Positions 34,003 through 42,085 of a stretch of 64,000 nucleotides of DNA are shown here, piece after piece. The stretch spans positions 124,001-188,000 of the forward strand of contig VXRJ01000016.1 of NCBI GenBank assembly GCA_009838525.1, given 5' to 3'. Every line of letters begins with the position of its first letter. Within the stretch, counting starts at the first letter, position 1. The position numbers and the translations under genes are program-made. The notes beneath the pieces were generated by a model. It was not told the DNA's origin and did not search any database. It worked only from the letters and a program-made list of their open reading frames with translations. The stretch is from Acidobacteriota bacterium. GTDB lineage: Bacteria > Acidobacteriota > Vicinamibacteria > Vicinamibacterales > UBA8438.

Positions 34003-35993
34003 CGCTCCGAGACCGGTTCGCGGTAGCCCAGGATCTCTGCCAACAGCCCCTCGTTCTGTTGCTCCAGGGCCATGATATCCGCGCGGATCTCGGTCAGCGT
34101 CCGCATTGGCTTCGGCTTGTAGAAATACCGCGTGAAGCTGATCTCGTAGCCGACCTTCACGTTGTCGGGTCGATACCAGGCGTCGGCGGCGTACGGCAGA
34201 ACCTCACGCCGCAGGAACGCCTCGATGCCGCCTTCCTCCTGTAGCGGGATCTGCTCCGTGTCGCGCAGGTCGGTGTCCGGTTCGTACTCCACGACCGCGG
34301 ACCGACCGTCGATGGTAGCCGGGCATAGGCCGCGGAGCGGGTCGGCCTGTGTGCCGCGCTTGTGGATCTTCCTGATGATCGCCGGGGCGTCCTCGCTCCG
34401 CTTGCGGTGCTCCTTCAGTTCCCTGATCTCGGCCGCCGTGTAGGCCCGGTTCGGATCGGCGCCGTTGATGCGCAGGGGCCTCTCCACCGTCACCTTCCAG
34501 TAGCCGAAGGCAGCGTTGTCGAAGATCTTGCTCTCCTCGGTCTCTTCGAAGGCGAGGTGCGTGTCACAGATGCGGGCGATGTCGTCGTCGCCCAGTTCGC
34601 AGTTCTTCTTGCCGAGGTTCTTGCGGAGCGGCCGGTGCCACTTCGTGGCGTCGATCAACTGCACCTTGCCCCGGCGGTGCGCGGCCTTGCGGTTGGTGAG
34701 CACCCAGACGTAGGTGGCGATACCGGTGTTGTAGAACATGTTGAGCGGGAGAGCGACGATTGCCTCTAGCCAGTCGTTCTCGATGATCCAGCGGCGGATG
34801 TTGCTCTCGCCCTGGCCGGCGTCACCGGTGAACAGCGAGCTGCCGTTGTGGACCTCGGCGATGCGGCTGCCGAGCGGCGTGTCCTGCTTCATCTTCGAGA
34901 GCTTGTTGGCGAGGAAGAGCATCTGGCCGTCGCTGGAGCGGGTGACCAGGGAGTACTCGGGATCGCCCGCGTGCTCGATGACGAAGCGCGGGTCGCGCAT
35001 GTCCTTCTTGCCGCCCATGCGCTCTAGGTCAGTCTTCCAGCTCTTGCCGTAGGGCGGGTTCGAGAGCATGAAGTCGAACTCGCGCGACGGGAAGGCATCG
35101 TTCGCGAGCGTGGAATGCTCCGGTCCGCCGACGATGTTGTCGGCCGCCTCGCCCTCGCCCTTCAGCAGCAGGTCGGCCTTGCAGATGGCATAGGTTTCGG
35201 CGTTGATCTCCTGGCCGTACAGGTGCGTGGCAACGTCCTTGCCGTGCTCGGCCCCGATCTGCCGCAACGTCTCCTCGGCCACGGTAAGCATGCCGCCGGT
35301 GCCACAGGCGCCGTCGTAGAGCAGGTAGGTGGCGGACTTGATCTCCTCAGCGACGGGCAGGAAGACGAGCTTCGCCATCAGCCGCACGGCGTCGCGCGGT
35401 GTCCAGTGCTCGCCGGCTTCCTCGTTGTTCTCCTCGTTGAAGCGGCGGACCAACTCCTCGAAGATCGAGCCCACGGCGTGGTTGTCGAGGCCAGGATGCC
35501 GGACTGAGCCATCGGCGTTCATCACCGGTTTCGGACTGAGGTTGATCTCGGGTGAGGTAAGCCTCTCAATCAACGTGCCCAAGGCGTCGGCCTTCGAGAG
35601 CCGCGGAATCTGGTTACGGAACTCGAAGTTGTCGAGGATGTCCTGCACGTTGGGCGAGAACCCGTCGAGGTAGGCGCGGAAATCGGCCTCGAGCTGCTGG
35701 CGACTGGCACGGGCACGCAGGTCCCGTAGCGTGAACGGCGACGTGTTGTAGAACGCCTGCCCCGCCGCCTCACGCAGGGAAGACTTCTGCTCGATGATGC
35801 CGTGCTCATCGAGCACGGCCTTCATGTCGAGCACGGCCTGTTTGCCGTCTTCCAGAACAGCGTCCAACCGGCGCAGCACCGTCATCGGCAGGATGACGTC
35901 GCGGTACTTGCCGCGAACGTAGAGGTCGCGCAGCACGTCGTCGGCGATGCCCCAGATGAAGTTGGCAATCCAGTGCAGGTCGTGATTGCTCAC
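33999..35993 (-). CDS. hsdM: Type I restriction-modification N6-adenine methyltransferase subunit M
   Basis: Methyltransferase subunit of 664 residues. The N-terminal helical domain (LHWIANFIWGIADDVLRD) is followed by the SAM-binding motif LYDGACGTGGML near residue 240 and the catalytic NPPYG near 316. The C-terminal part includes the helical segment LEQQNEGLLAEILGY, which contacts HsdS. The GTG at 35993 (VSNHDLHWIANF) is preferred because AGAGGA lies 8 nt upstream; the longer 36035 start adds 14 unconserved residues. A relic of this gene lies at 18777-18822. Confidence 0.95.
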   Translation of the reverse strand: MSNHDLHWIANFIWGIADDVLRDLYVRGKYRDVILPMTVLRRLDAVLEDGKQAVLDMKAVLDEHGIIEQKSSLREAAGQAFYNTSPFTLRDLRARASRQQLEADFRAYLDGFSPNVQDILDNFEFRNQIPRLSKADALGTLIERLTSPEINLSPKPVMNADGSVRHPGLDNHAVGSIFEELVRRFNEENNEEAGEHWTPRDAVRLMAKLVFLPVAEEIKSATYLLYDGACGTGGMLTVAEETLRQIGAEHGKDVATHLYGQEINAETYAICKADLLLKGEGEAADNIVGGPEHSTLANDAFPSREFDFMLSNPPYGKSWKTDLERMGGKKDMRDPRFVIEHAGDPEYSLVTRSSDGQMLFLANKLSKMKQDTPLGSRIAEVHNGSSLFTGDAGQGESNIRRWIIENDWLEAIVALPLNMFYNTGIATYVWVLTNRKAAHRRGKVQLIDATKWHRPLRKNLGKKNCELGDDDIARICDTHLAFEETEESKIFDNAAFGYWKVTVERPLRINGADPNRAYTAAEIRELKEHRKRSEDAPAIIRKIHKRGTQADPLRGLCPATIDGRSAVVEYEPDTDLRDTEQIPLQEEGGIEAFLRREVLPYAADAWYRPDNVKVGYEISFTRYFYKPKPMRTLTEIRADIMALEQQNEGLLAEILGYREPVSER

Positions 35994-36900
35994 CGGACGT
36001 TTCCTCTGCTCCGCTCCTCCCAGACGTACCGGCAACTCGGCATCGGCTGGCGGCGGCGCTCTTCACGCGTTCCGTACTTTCCGGCCTTCCGCCAGCCCGG
36101 AAGTGTAACGGAGCGTAGCGCACCAACATTCAGCGACCGGCACCCGGCGATGTACTGGTCAGGCTCTCGGCCACGTGGTCGATGTAGACGCGGCTGCCCC
36201 GCGGCACCGCCTTGGGCAGTCGCAACCCTCCCACTCGGGAGCTGCGGCGGCCAGCGAATTGAGGTTCAAGGCCCTCGGTCTGCTCCCTTCGTTGTAGAGT
36301 GCCGGACCTTGACGAACCGTGGGCTGCTACCGCCACTCGACGTACAGGATGGGTATTCCGTTCTCGATTCGTAAGAACACGAAGCTCAACCGGTTAGACC
36401 GTCGGACCTCCGGAGCCGTTCTGGATTCATTTGACATTCCAGAAGTCCTGGCATCCATGGCGAAATCGAGAATCCCATGGGTCCAAGACGGTCACAAGAC
36501 TCTGCACTTCTGGGTTGCCACTGACAACACATCGCCCGACCGCGTGAGCGCCGCGGCAGGATGGCGTCACCGCCGCCACTTGGCATCCGCTGACCGTCTT
36601 AGCTCAGGCGCCGATTCCCCCAACCTTCCAGCCGCCACCCGGCGACGGCGCGCGTAGCTTCCCGAACGCAGACCTCCGAACACCGCCCCTCTGCAGCCAA
36701 AGGCCCCGTCCCCTCGGTGCCGCCGCTTCAGCCGTCGTTCGCCGCCGTACACGTCGACCGCGCCCGTGGTTATCGGCTATAATGTCAATCAAGGTCAACT
36801 CGCTGTAGGCTGGCCGCCTGCACGAATACTACGATCTCGATCCCTCGCCCGCACGGCCGTACGAGTCTGAGGGTCACAACCGCTCGGGAATCCGGGAGGC
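35994..36900. other. 907-nt intergenic region separating the restriction-modification locus from the ubiquitin-like operon
   Basis: Divergent promoter region: hsdM reads left and the Ubl-E2 gene reads right. A 112-codon frame at 36319-36657 and shorter ones on the other strand lack motifs and look non-coding. The only regulatory candidate I can point to is the promoter at 36754-36783. Confidence 0.45.
36754..36783 (+). promoter_or_regulatory. Possible sigma70-type promoter of the ubiquitin-like operon
   Basis: TCGACC (36754-36759) and a perfect TATAAT (36778-36783) are separated by 18 nt, about 118 nt before the first ATG. A perfect -10 box is unusual in this GC-rich window. Confidence 0.35.
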
Positions 36901-37722
36901 ATGATGAGCTACAAAGTGATCATTGATGGCAAGCGCTACGAATTCCAGGATCCCGTGCCGACCGGCCGACAGCTCCTCGACTGTGCCGACAAGCATCCTG
37001 CCGAAGAGTACCGCGTACTCGTGATGGGGCCGCGCCGCCAACTTGAAGACATCGACTTGGAGGAAACCACCGATCTGCGCGAGCCTGGCCGCGAAGTCTT
37101 CTTCACATTCAAGAGCGACCGATCGTTCAACTTCATGCTCGACGGCCGTCGCCAGCCTTGGGGCAACGATACGATTACGGAGACTATCCTGCTCCAGATT
37201 GCTGGCCTTGGCGGCAATCATCGTGTCTGGCAAGAACATAAGAACGAGCCGGACAAGCTGCTCGATCGCGGCGAAACCGCAACCCTGAGCGGCGAAGGGG
37301 TAGAACGTTTCTTCACCGGCGAGCGTGAATCGACAGCTGGCTCCACCATTATTCCCGCGCCCGACCGTCGCTACCTTGAGGACCACGGCTTGCAACCAGA
37401 CGCGATCATCGAAAACAACCAGAAGGGTCTGGTGTTCCCTTCGTACCCACTGCCCAATGGCAAATTCAATCGACCTCAAACCGATATTCTGATCCTCCTT
37501 CCCGCCGGATACCCCGACGCGCCACCAGACATGTTCTTTTGTAACCCACCAATCCTCTTGGCGGACGGTTCCGCGGCCGCCAGCACCGACGTCCAGTTCC
37601 CATTTCACGGCCGTCTCTGGCAGCGCTGGAGTCGGCACAATTCAGCTTGGCGCCCCGGCATCGACGGAATCCATACGATGCTTCAGCGCGTGAATGCCGC
37701 GCTTCAAAGTGCCACGCGATGA
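36901..37722 (+). CDS. Tandem ubiquitin-like (multiubiquitin) domains fused to a prokaryotic E2-like domain
   Basis: Protein of 273 residues, first gene of a ubiquitin-like conjugation operon. Residues 3-75 form one beta-grasp unit (YKVIIDGKRYEFQDPVPTGR ... GREVFFTFKS). Residues 77-142 form a second (FNFMLDGRRQPWGNDTITET ... GEGVERFFTG). Residues 160-270 resemble the Prok-E2_E family: LVFPSYPLPNGKFNRPQTDI, PAGYPDAPPDMFFCNPP and GRLWQRWSRHNSAWRPGIDG. The cysteine in MFFCNPP is the only plausible catalytic one I see in that domain. GGGAGG precedes the ATG. No Ubl C-terminus ending in GG is exposed, which is odd for a modifier. Confidence 0.8.
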   Translation: MMSYKVIIDGKRYEFQDPVPTGRQLLDCADKHPAEEYRVLVMGPRRQLEDIDLEETTDLREPGREVFFTFKSDRSFNFMLDGRRQPWGNDTITETILLQIAGLGGNHRVWQEHKNEPDKLLDRGETATLSGEGVERFFTGERESTAGSTIIPAPDRRYLEDHGLQPDAIIENNQKGLVFPSYPLPNGKFNRPQTDILILLPAGYPDAPPDMFFCNPPILLADGSAAASTDVQFPFHGRLWQRWSRHNSAWRPGIDGIHTMLQRVNAALQSATR

Positions 37723-39116
37723 GCTTGTGCGCGGTCACTCTACTCGACGACCACGCCGCCCAACTCCGGCAGCTAGTACTACCGAAGCACGGCCGAGAAG
37801 GCGCCGCCTACGTGCTTTTTCGCCGCGTCCGCGCGACAGATGCCTGGGAGAGCGTGCCCCTCATCCGATATCTCTCCCGAGAAGTCGTGCCTCTCGATTC
37901 TCAAGGCATCCTATCATCTTCGCGGAACCACGTTACTACCGACAACGATGGGTACGTGCGGCTTCTTCAACGCGCCGCCCAAACTGATTGCGCTCCAGGC
38001 TTCGTGCACGGTCACCCTAGTGGCTTCGACCGCTTCTCCCAGCGCGACGACGCCAACGAGGCTGCGCTGACGCAACTCGCACAGAATCGCAATGGAGAAG
38101 ATGTCCATCTTGTTAGCCTTGTCTTCGCTGGCGACACCGTGCCCTTCGGGCGGGTGTGGACGACTCCGGACTCTAACACCACTTTCGACGCGATAAGCAC
38201 TGTCGGTCAGCAAATCCGCCTCCACGCTCGCTGCCCCGATATTTCCCGCGCTGCGTTCCACCGCCAAGAGCTCGCATTCGGCCCGGCCCTTACCCGAACG
38301 CTCGCCTCTCTAAGAGTTGGTGTTGTCGGCTGCGGAGCAACTGGTACGGCCACCGTAATGCTACTCGCGCGACTTGGCGTACGGCGGCTCCTGTTGATTG
38401 ATAACGACACCGTAGAAACGACCAACCTCAATCGGCTGTTGGCGGCGTCAGCGTCGGATGTAGGCGAACCGAAGATAGACGTTACACGTGCGATGGTTGA
38501 GAGAATGGACCTGGGTGTCGCGGTGCAAACCTACAAGGGGTGGGTGGGTGACGCGGCCGTCCGCGACCGCTTGAAGTCGTGCGATGTCTTGTTCGGCTGC
38601 ACCGACGACCATGACGGGAGGGCGCTACTAAATCGCTTTGCATACTTCTACCTCGTACCCGTCTTTGACATGGGAATCCGCATCAACGTCGCACCAGACC
38701 GCGCCGCAGTTACACACGCCGATGCTCGGGTCACAGTACTCATTCCTGGTGCACGGTGCCTATTGTGTCATGGAGTGGTCAACCCGGTACAAGCACGCGA
38801 AGACGACCTCCTCCGACGCGATCCAGAAGAATATGCGCGACGCCGAGCCGAAGGCGAAGCCTACATCCGGGGCGGCGGCGTCCCAAACCCTGCCGTCGTC
38901 ACCTTCACGACCGGTGTTGCCTGCATGGCCGTGGATGAGTTTGTTCACCGCCTCACTAACTACCGCCACAGCGGTCCTATTGACCATAGAGTATCCAAGT
39001 ATCATCTTTCCGACGAACGGCGTCCGGGAGCGGACTCAGGCCCTTGCCCCATTTGCCTCGACTCTGAGTATTGGGGCCTCGGCGACACGGAACCCTTCCT
39101 AGATCGAGTGGGCTAG
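37719..39116 (+). CDS. JAB/JAMM-E1 (ThiF-like) fusion protein
   Basis: Protein of 465 residues overlapping the upstream stop by 4 nt. The N-terminal 170 residues form a JAMM metalloprotease: the H-x-H...S..D signature is FVHGHPSGFDRFSQRDD near residue 95. This domain would trim or remove the ubiquitin-like protein. From about residue 195 comes a ThiF/E1 adenylation domain: GVVGCGATGTATVMLL, LLIDNDTVETTNLNRLLAAS and FGCTDDHDGRALLNRFAYF. Two CxxC pairs (CLLC near 345, CPIC near 447) probably bind zinc. It would activate the Ubl C-terminus with ATP and pass it to the E2 domain. Confidence 0.85.
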   Translation: MSLCAVTLLDDHAAQLRQLVLPKHGREGAAYVLFRRVRATDAWESVPLIRYLSREVVPLDSQGILSSSRNHVTTDNDGYVRLLQRAAQTDCAPGFVHGHPSGFDRFSQRDDANEAALTQLAQNRNGEDVHLVSLVFAGDTVPFGRVWTTPDSNTTFDAISTVGQQIRLHARCPDISRAAFHRQELAFGPALTRTLASLRVGVVGCGATGTATVMLLARLGVRRLLLIDNDTVETTNLNRLLAASASDVGEPKIDVTRAMVERMDLGVAVQTYKGWVGDAAVRDRLKSCDVLFGCTDDHDGRALLNRFAYFYLVPVFDMGIRINVAPDRAAVTHADARVTVLIPGARCLLCHGVVNPVQAREDDLLRRDPEEYARRRAEGEAYIRGGGVPNPAVVTFTTGVACMAVDEFVHRLTNYRHSGPIDHRVSKYHLSDERRPGADSGPCPICLDSEYWGLGDTEPFLDRVG

Positions 39117-39117
39117 C

Positions 39118-39468
39118 ATGTTCAGGGGTCTGTTGCTGCGCGCCCTCGTTCGGCTCCGCCTCGTCGAAGAACCGGCGTTCCGCATAACGGTGCAGGATAC
39201 CCATCCAAGGCCAGAACAACTTGCCGCAGATAGCATTGTGCTTGTACGGGGCACCAGCGGCGATAAGTGGACCTGTTTTCAATGTCCTGGCGGTTGCGGC
39301 CAGAAAATCATGCTCCCCGCTGACACCTGGCACACGGGCACCGACTGGCTCGGCCGACCGCGAATCGAGCCGTCGATCCGACAACTCAACGACTGCGGTT
39401 GCCACTTCTGGATACGGCGAGGCAAGGCGTACTGGTGCCGTGATTCTGGTACATTCCCGAGTCCTTAG
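39118..39468 (+). CDS. DUF6527-like metal-binding protein of the ubiquitin-like operon
   Basis: Protein of 116 residues, one base after the E1 stop. It has a cysteine-rich core CFQCPGGCGQKIMLP and, 50 residues later, LNDCGCHFWIRRGKAYWC, suggesting a zinc site and a compact globular domain. Proteins of this type accompany the JAB-E1 and multiubiquitin-E2 genes in bacterial loci. Its biochemical role (peptidase, adaptor or effector) cannot be read from the sequence. The 39469-39635 gap contains no gene I can see. Confidence 0.65.
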   Translation: MFRGLLLRALVRLRLVEEPAFRITVQDTHPRPEQLAADSIVLVRGTSGDKWTCFQCPGGCGQKIMLPADTWHTGTDWLGRPRIEPSIRQLNDCGCHFWIRRGKAYWCRDSGTFPSP

Positions 39469-39635
39469 CCCGGCCGCACTGTATTTCTCTTGGCCCTCAC
39501 CTAACTTGCGTTCTTTAAGAACCCACTGGCTCTCGCCGTGCCGTCGATCTCAACTCCTCTGGCAAACCACTCCCTGTGGTTCCGCCGACGTCGACCAGTA
39601 TCCCCATTCCCGACTGACTGCACTGAGTTCGCCCA

Positions 39636-39893
39636 CTACAAACCTGAATGCAGGGCCGCCAGCAATGACGAAATAGAAGAACGCGTGAGCGCCACTCTCG
39701 CCACCACCTGCGGTCGTTCGACCTCTGCCAAGCGCTCGCCTTCGGTTGGTCGCTCACCCTCTCCCGCCGGAAGGCCTGGTGTGGTCAACCCGATGGTCAA
39801 ATAGTACTGATCGTGCTCACCTTCCTGAAGCAGAAAACGATTGGCCGGTCGCACCGGTACGTCTTCTCCTCCTGACCAATCTCTCCCCAGCAT
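39636..39893 (-). CDS. Small DUF3467-like protein
   Basis: Protein of 85 residues with ATG at 39893 and AAGGAG 7 nt upstream, strong support for a real gene. RPANRFLLQEGEHDQYYLTI and VVARVALTRSSISSLLAALH bracket a charged, repetitive GEGERPTEGERLAEVERP loop. The beginning and end resemble small DUF3467-type proteins of unknown role. It is divergent from the RES gene and convergent with the ubiquitin-like operon. Confidence 0.5.
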   Translation of the reverse strand: MLGRDWSGGEDVPVRPANRFLLQEGEHDQYYLTIGLTTPGLPAGEGERPTEGERLAEVERPQVVARVALTRSSISSLLAALHSGL

Positions 39894-39980
39894 TCTCTTC
39901 TCCTTTCGAAACCTAATTCGCTTCAGACCGTACACACGGGCGTTTGCCGTGTCAAGTGTGCCGTGCTATTCTCCCTCGCC

Positions 39981-40883
39981 GTGACGCAGCAGCAATTGCG
40001 GATTCGCCAGACCCAACTCCTTGAGCAAAGAACCGCCGAGGAGATCCAGCAGGCAATCAGAGACTTCGGGCTCCTTCCGTTTCGCCGTCTGGGCGCTGAC
40101 ATTGTCCGTGCACGCGTCTTCGAACTTCTTCACGTAACCGATTCGAACGGGGATGTTCAGAGCCCGAGCATCGTCCAGCCTGTTCCCATACGGTTTTACA
40201 ATGCCAAATCCCGTTTTTATCGCGTTCGAACCGCCGACCAACTTTGTGCCCTCGACGACTGCTGGTGTCCGCCAAGCCCGTGTATGAAGCGAAATCGCCT
40301 TAATCGAACAGGGAAACAGATCCTCTATACCTCTCCGATGGACTATCGCGTAGCGGTCGAGGAAATCGGCGTCGACAAGAAGGCAATGGATATCTTCTCT
40401 CTGATTGTCTATGGCGTCAAGAGGAGCAAGCAAGTACGCCTCACGTATATTGGTGGGACTGACGACAATTCGACACCGTCGATTGAACTGGGTATGTACC
40501 TGGATTTCATACATAATTGGTTTGCACGAGACGTGGGCCAAGGAACTGAGTACCTGTACAATATCAGCAACGCGATAAAGGATGCGTACCCAAAAGGCGA
40601 CACCGATGGCTGGTGCTATCCGAGTGTTGCTCATCGGAACGGTGCTCTTAACGCCGCGTTCATCCCGTCGAAAGCGGACAACAAGCTAGAGATCCTCGCG
40701 GTGATTGCCGCGCAAACTTGGAGGTGGACAGCCGACGGCACGGACCAGTACGAGGTGAAGTTTATGCGAGTTGGCTTTGTAGGGGCCAAGGGGAAACTGC
40801 TATATGAACCATATGATCACAGCAAACACGCTGAGTTGGTGCCGGGCTACGAGCCTCCAGATCTTGCGAGTATCGTAGGGTGA
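39981..40883 (+). CDS. RES-domain protein, possible NAD+-degrading toxin
   Basis: Protein of 300 residues from the GTG at 39981 (another GTG lies 6 codons upstream). The RES fold is suggested by FYRVRTADQLCALDDCWCPP, KRNRLNRTGKQILYTSP with YRVAVEEIGV (arginine and glutamate of the active site), and later GWCYPSVAHRNGALN, which supplies the serine. RES proteins of toxin-antitoxin pairs destroy NAD+. An adjacent Xre/DUF2384-type antitoxin is absent, and the protein is longer than typical toxins. It could instead be an effector of the ubiquitin-like operon upstream. Base composition is AT-richer than the flanking DNA. Confidence 0.6.
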   Translation: MTQQQLRIRQTQLLEQRTAEEIQQAIRDFGLLPFRRLGADIVRARVFELLHVTDSNGDVQSPSIVQPVPIRFYNAKSRFYRVRTADQLCALDDCWCPPSPCMKRNRLNRTGKQILYTSPMDYRVAVEEIGVDKKAMDIFSLIVYGVKRSKQVRLTYIGGTDDNSTPSIELGMYLDFIHNWFARDVGQGTEYLYNISNAIKDAYPKGDTDGWCYPSVAHRNGALNAAFIPSKADNKLEILAVIAAQTWRWTADGTDQYEVKFMRVGFVGAKGKLLYEPYDHSKHAELVPGYEPPDLASIVG

Positions 40884-41381
40884 GCGCCATCGCGTCACGG
40901 TAGCAGCATGTCCGACAGTTAGGAGCCGTCCATTTCGAATAGCGAACCGAGACATTGATGGTCAGGAACTAGACGTGCCTGCCCCGCATGGGCAACGCCT
41001 CGACAGAAGACAAACGACAGCAGGTCCTTGACGAGGCGTCCCGGACCAGGGTCGAGAGCATCGTGACGGGCGCTGAGGGACGGTACGAAATCGCGCGACA
41101 TGCACGCAGACGATGCCTCGGTGTGCACAACGCCTACGACTTTCTGTCGGTGGCCCCTTTTGGCACCGCGTGCGGATCTCGGCGAGCATCCGGCCCCAGC
41201 CGGCACCATTCGCGGCACTTGGATCGCCGTCCCTGTCGCTGCAAGCCGAGCGTCCGACCACGCTTCGGAGAACCAGTCGATGAACGGTAGTTGACATCGG
41301 GGGCCCGCTGTCCCCCTTGTCGACACCTGCGCACTGACCGGTGAAGATCGGGCACGCCGTCGCGGTGTTCCGCGCCGCGAC
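40884..41381. other. 498-nt intergenic region at the right edge of the accessory island
   Basis: Overlapping frames exist on both strands. One minus-strand frame (40919-41326) contains GPGRLVKDLLSFVFCRGVAH and HAGQARLVPDH, which reads like protein but matches nothing I know. No promoter, tRNA or att-like repeat is evident. Codon style changes on both sides, so this is probably the island boundary. Confidence 0.35.
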
Positions 41382-42053
41382 TTAAGTGCCGTGCGCCCGC
41401 GACAGCCGTTGAAAGCGGGCCATGAGGTCCGCGCGATGGAGGGGGACGTTCGTGATGAACTCGCGGTGCTGGCGCGAGCCTCTCCAGGCCGGGTGCTGCG
41501 GCGGTTCGGGCAGAACCGCGTCGATCAGGTCGAGGTCGAAGCCATAGAGGATGGTGCCGTGGTGAAGCAGGGTGTTACGGAGACGTCGCTGGGCGTGGCC
41601 GGCGAACTTCAAGTTGCCGAGCGCGAGGTCGGTCGACTGGATGGTGACGGCAGGAATGGCGAGCGCATTGACCACGGCACCGAGTAGCGTTTCGTAGCTA
41701 CCGGCGACGTCGGCGAGCGCGGGGCGTGCGTCGAGGGAGAGAATTAGCGCGAAGTTGAGGCAGCCGGGGCCGAGCACGACCGCTCCCCCACCGGATTCGC
41801 GGCGGAGGATCGGCACGCCGCGGGCCGCGCAGGCGTCGACGTACGCCCAAGCGTCCGCGGAACCGTTGCGGGGCAGGACGACGGTCGGATGAGCAGCCTC
41901 CCAGATGAGCAGGTGCTCCCCTCCCCCAGCACCGCTTGGCGTGTCGCCGGCATGCACGCCCGCGCACTGGACGCGCTCGACGCTCGCCAAGATCTCCCGT
42001 TCCTCGCGCAGCCCCGTGGCGGCTGGCACGACCCCGAGGTCGGTCAGCTCCAT
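41382..42053 (-). CDS. Lipoate-protein ligase A family protein
   Basis: BPL/LplA/LipB-fold enzyme of 223 residues, predicted to attach lipoate (or octanoate) to the lysine of a carrier protein. The substrate loop PILRRESGGGAVVLGPGCLN lies near residue 85, and the catalytic-lysine loop is LGNLKFAGHAQRRLRNTLLH near residue 155. The C-terminal accessory domain of E. coli LplA is missing, as in many bacterial versions. It is divergent from the cluster that encodes the GcvH-like carrier, its likely target. ATG at 42053 is preferred over TTG at 42083, which would overlap the divergent gene's leader. Confidence 0.8.
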   Translation of the reverse strand: MELTDLGVVPAATGLREEREILASVERVQCAGVHAGDTPSGAGGGEHLLIWEAAHPTVVLPRNGSADAWAYVDACAARGVPILRRESGGGAVVLGPGCLNFALILSLDARPALADVAGSYETLLGAVVNALAIPAVTIQSTDLALGNLKFAGHAQRRLRNTLLHHGTILYGFDLDLIDAVLPEPPQHPAWRGSRQHREFITNVPLHRADLMARFQRLSRAHGT

Positions 42054-42085
42054 GGGGGCTGGCGGTACAATCCGGGCAATCAAGG

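Noticed and set aside
36319-36657. 112-codon plus-strand frame before the ubiquitin-like operon
   Set aside because: No motif and an Arg-rich low-quality end; kept as intergenic sequence.
40919-41326. 135-codon minus-strand frame at the island edge
   Set aside because: Parts read like protein, but no family is recognised, competing frames are equally open and no ribosome site is seen.
8087-41380. Prophage or integrative element with integrase
   Set aside because: No integrase, transposase, phage structural gene or tRNA with att repeat is visible; the area is described as a defence island with relics.
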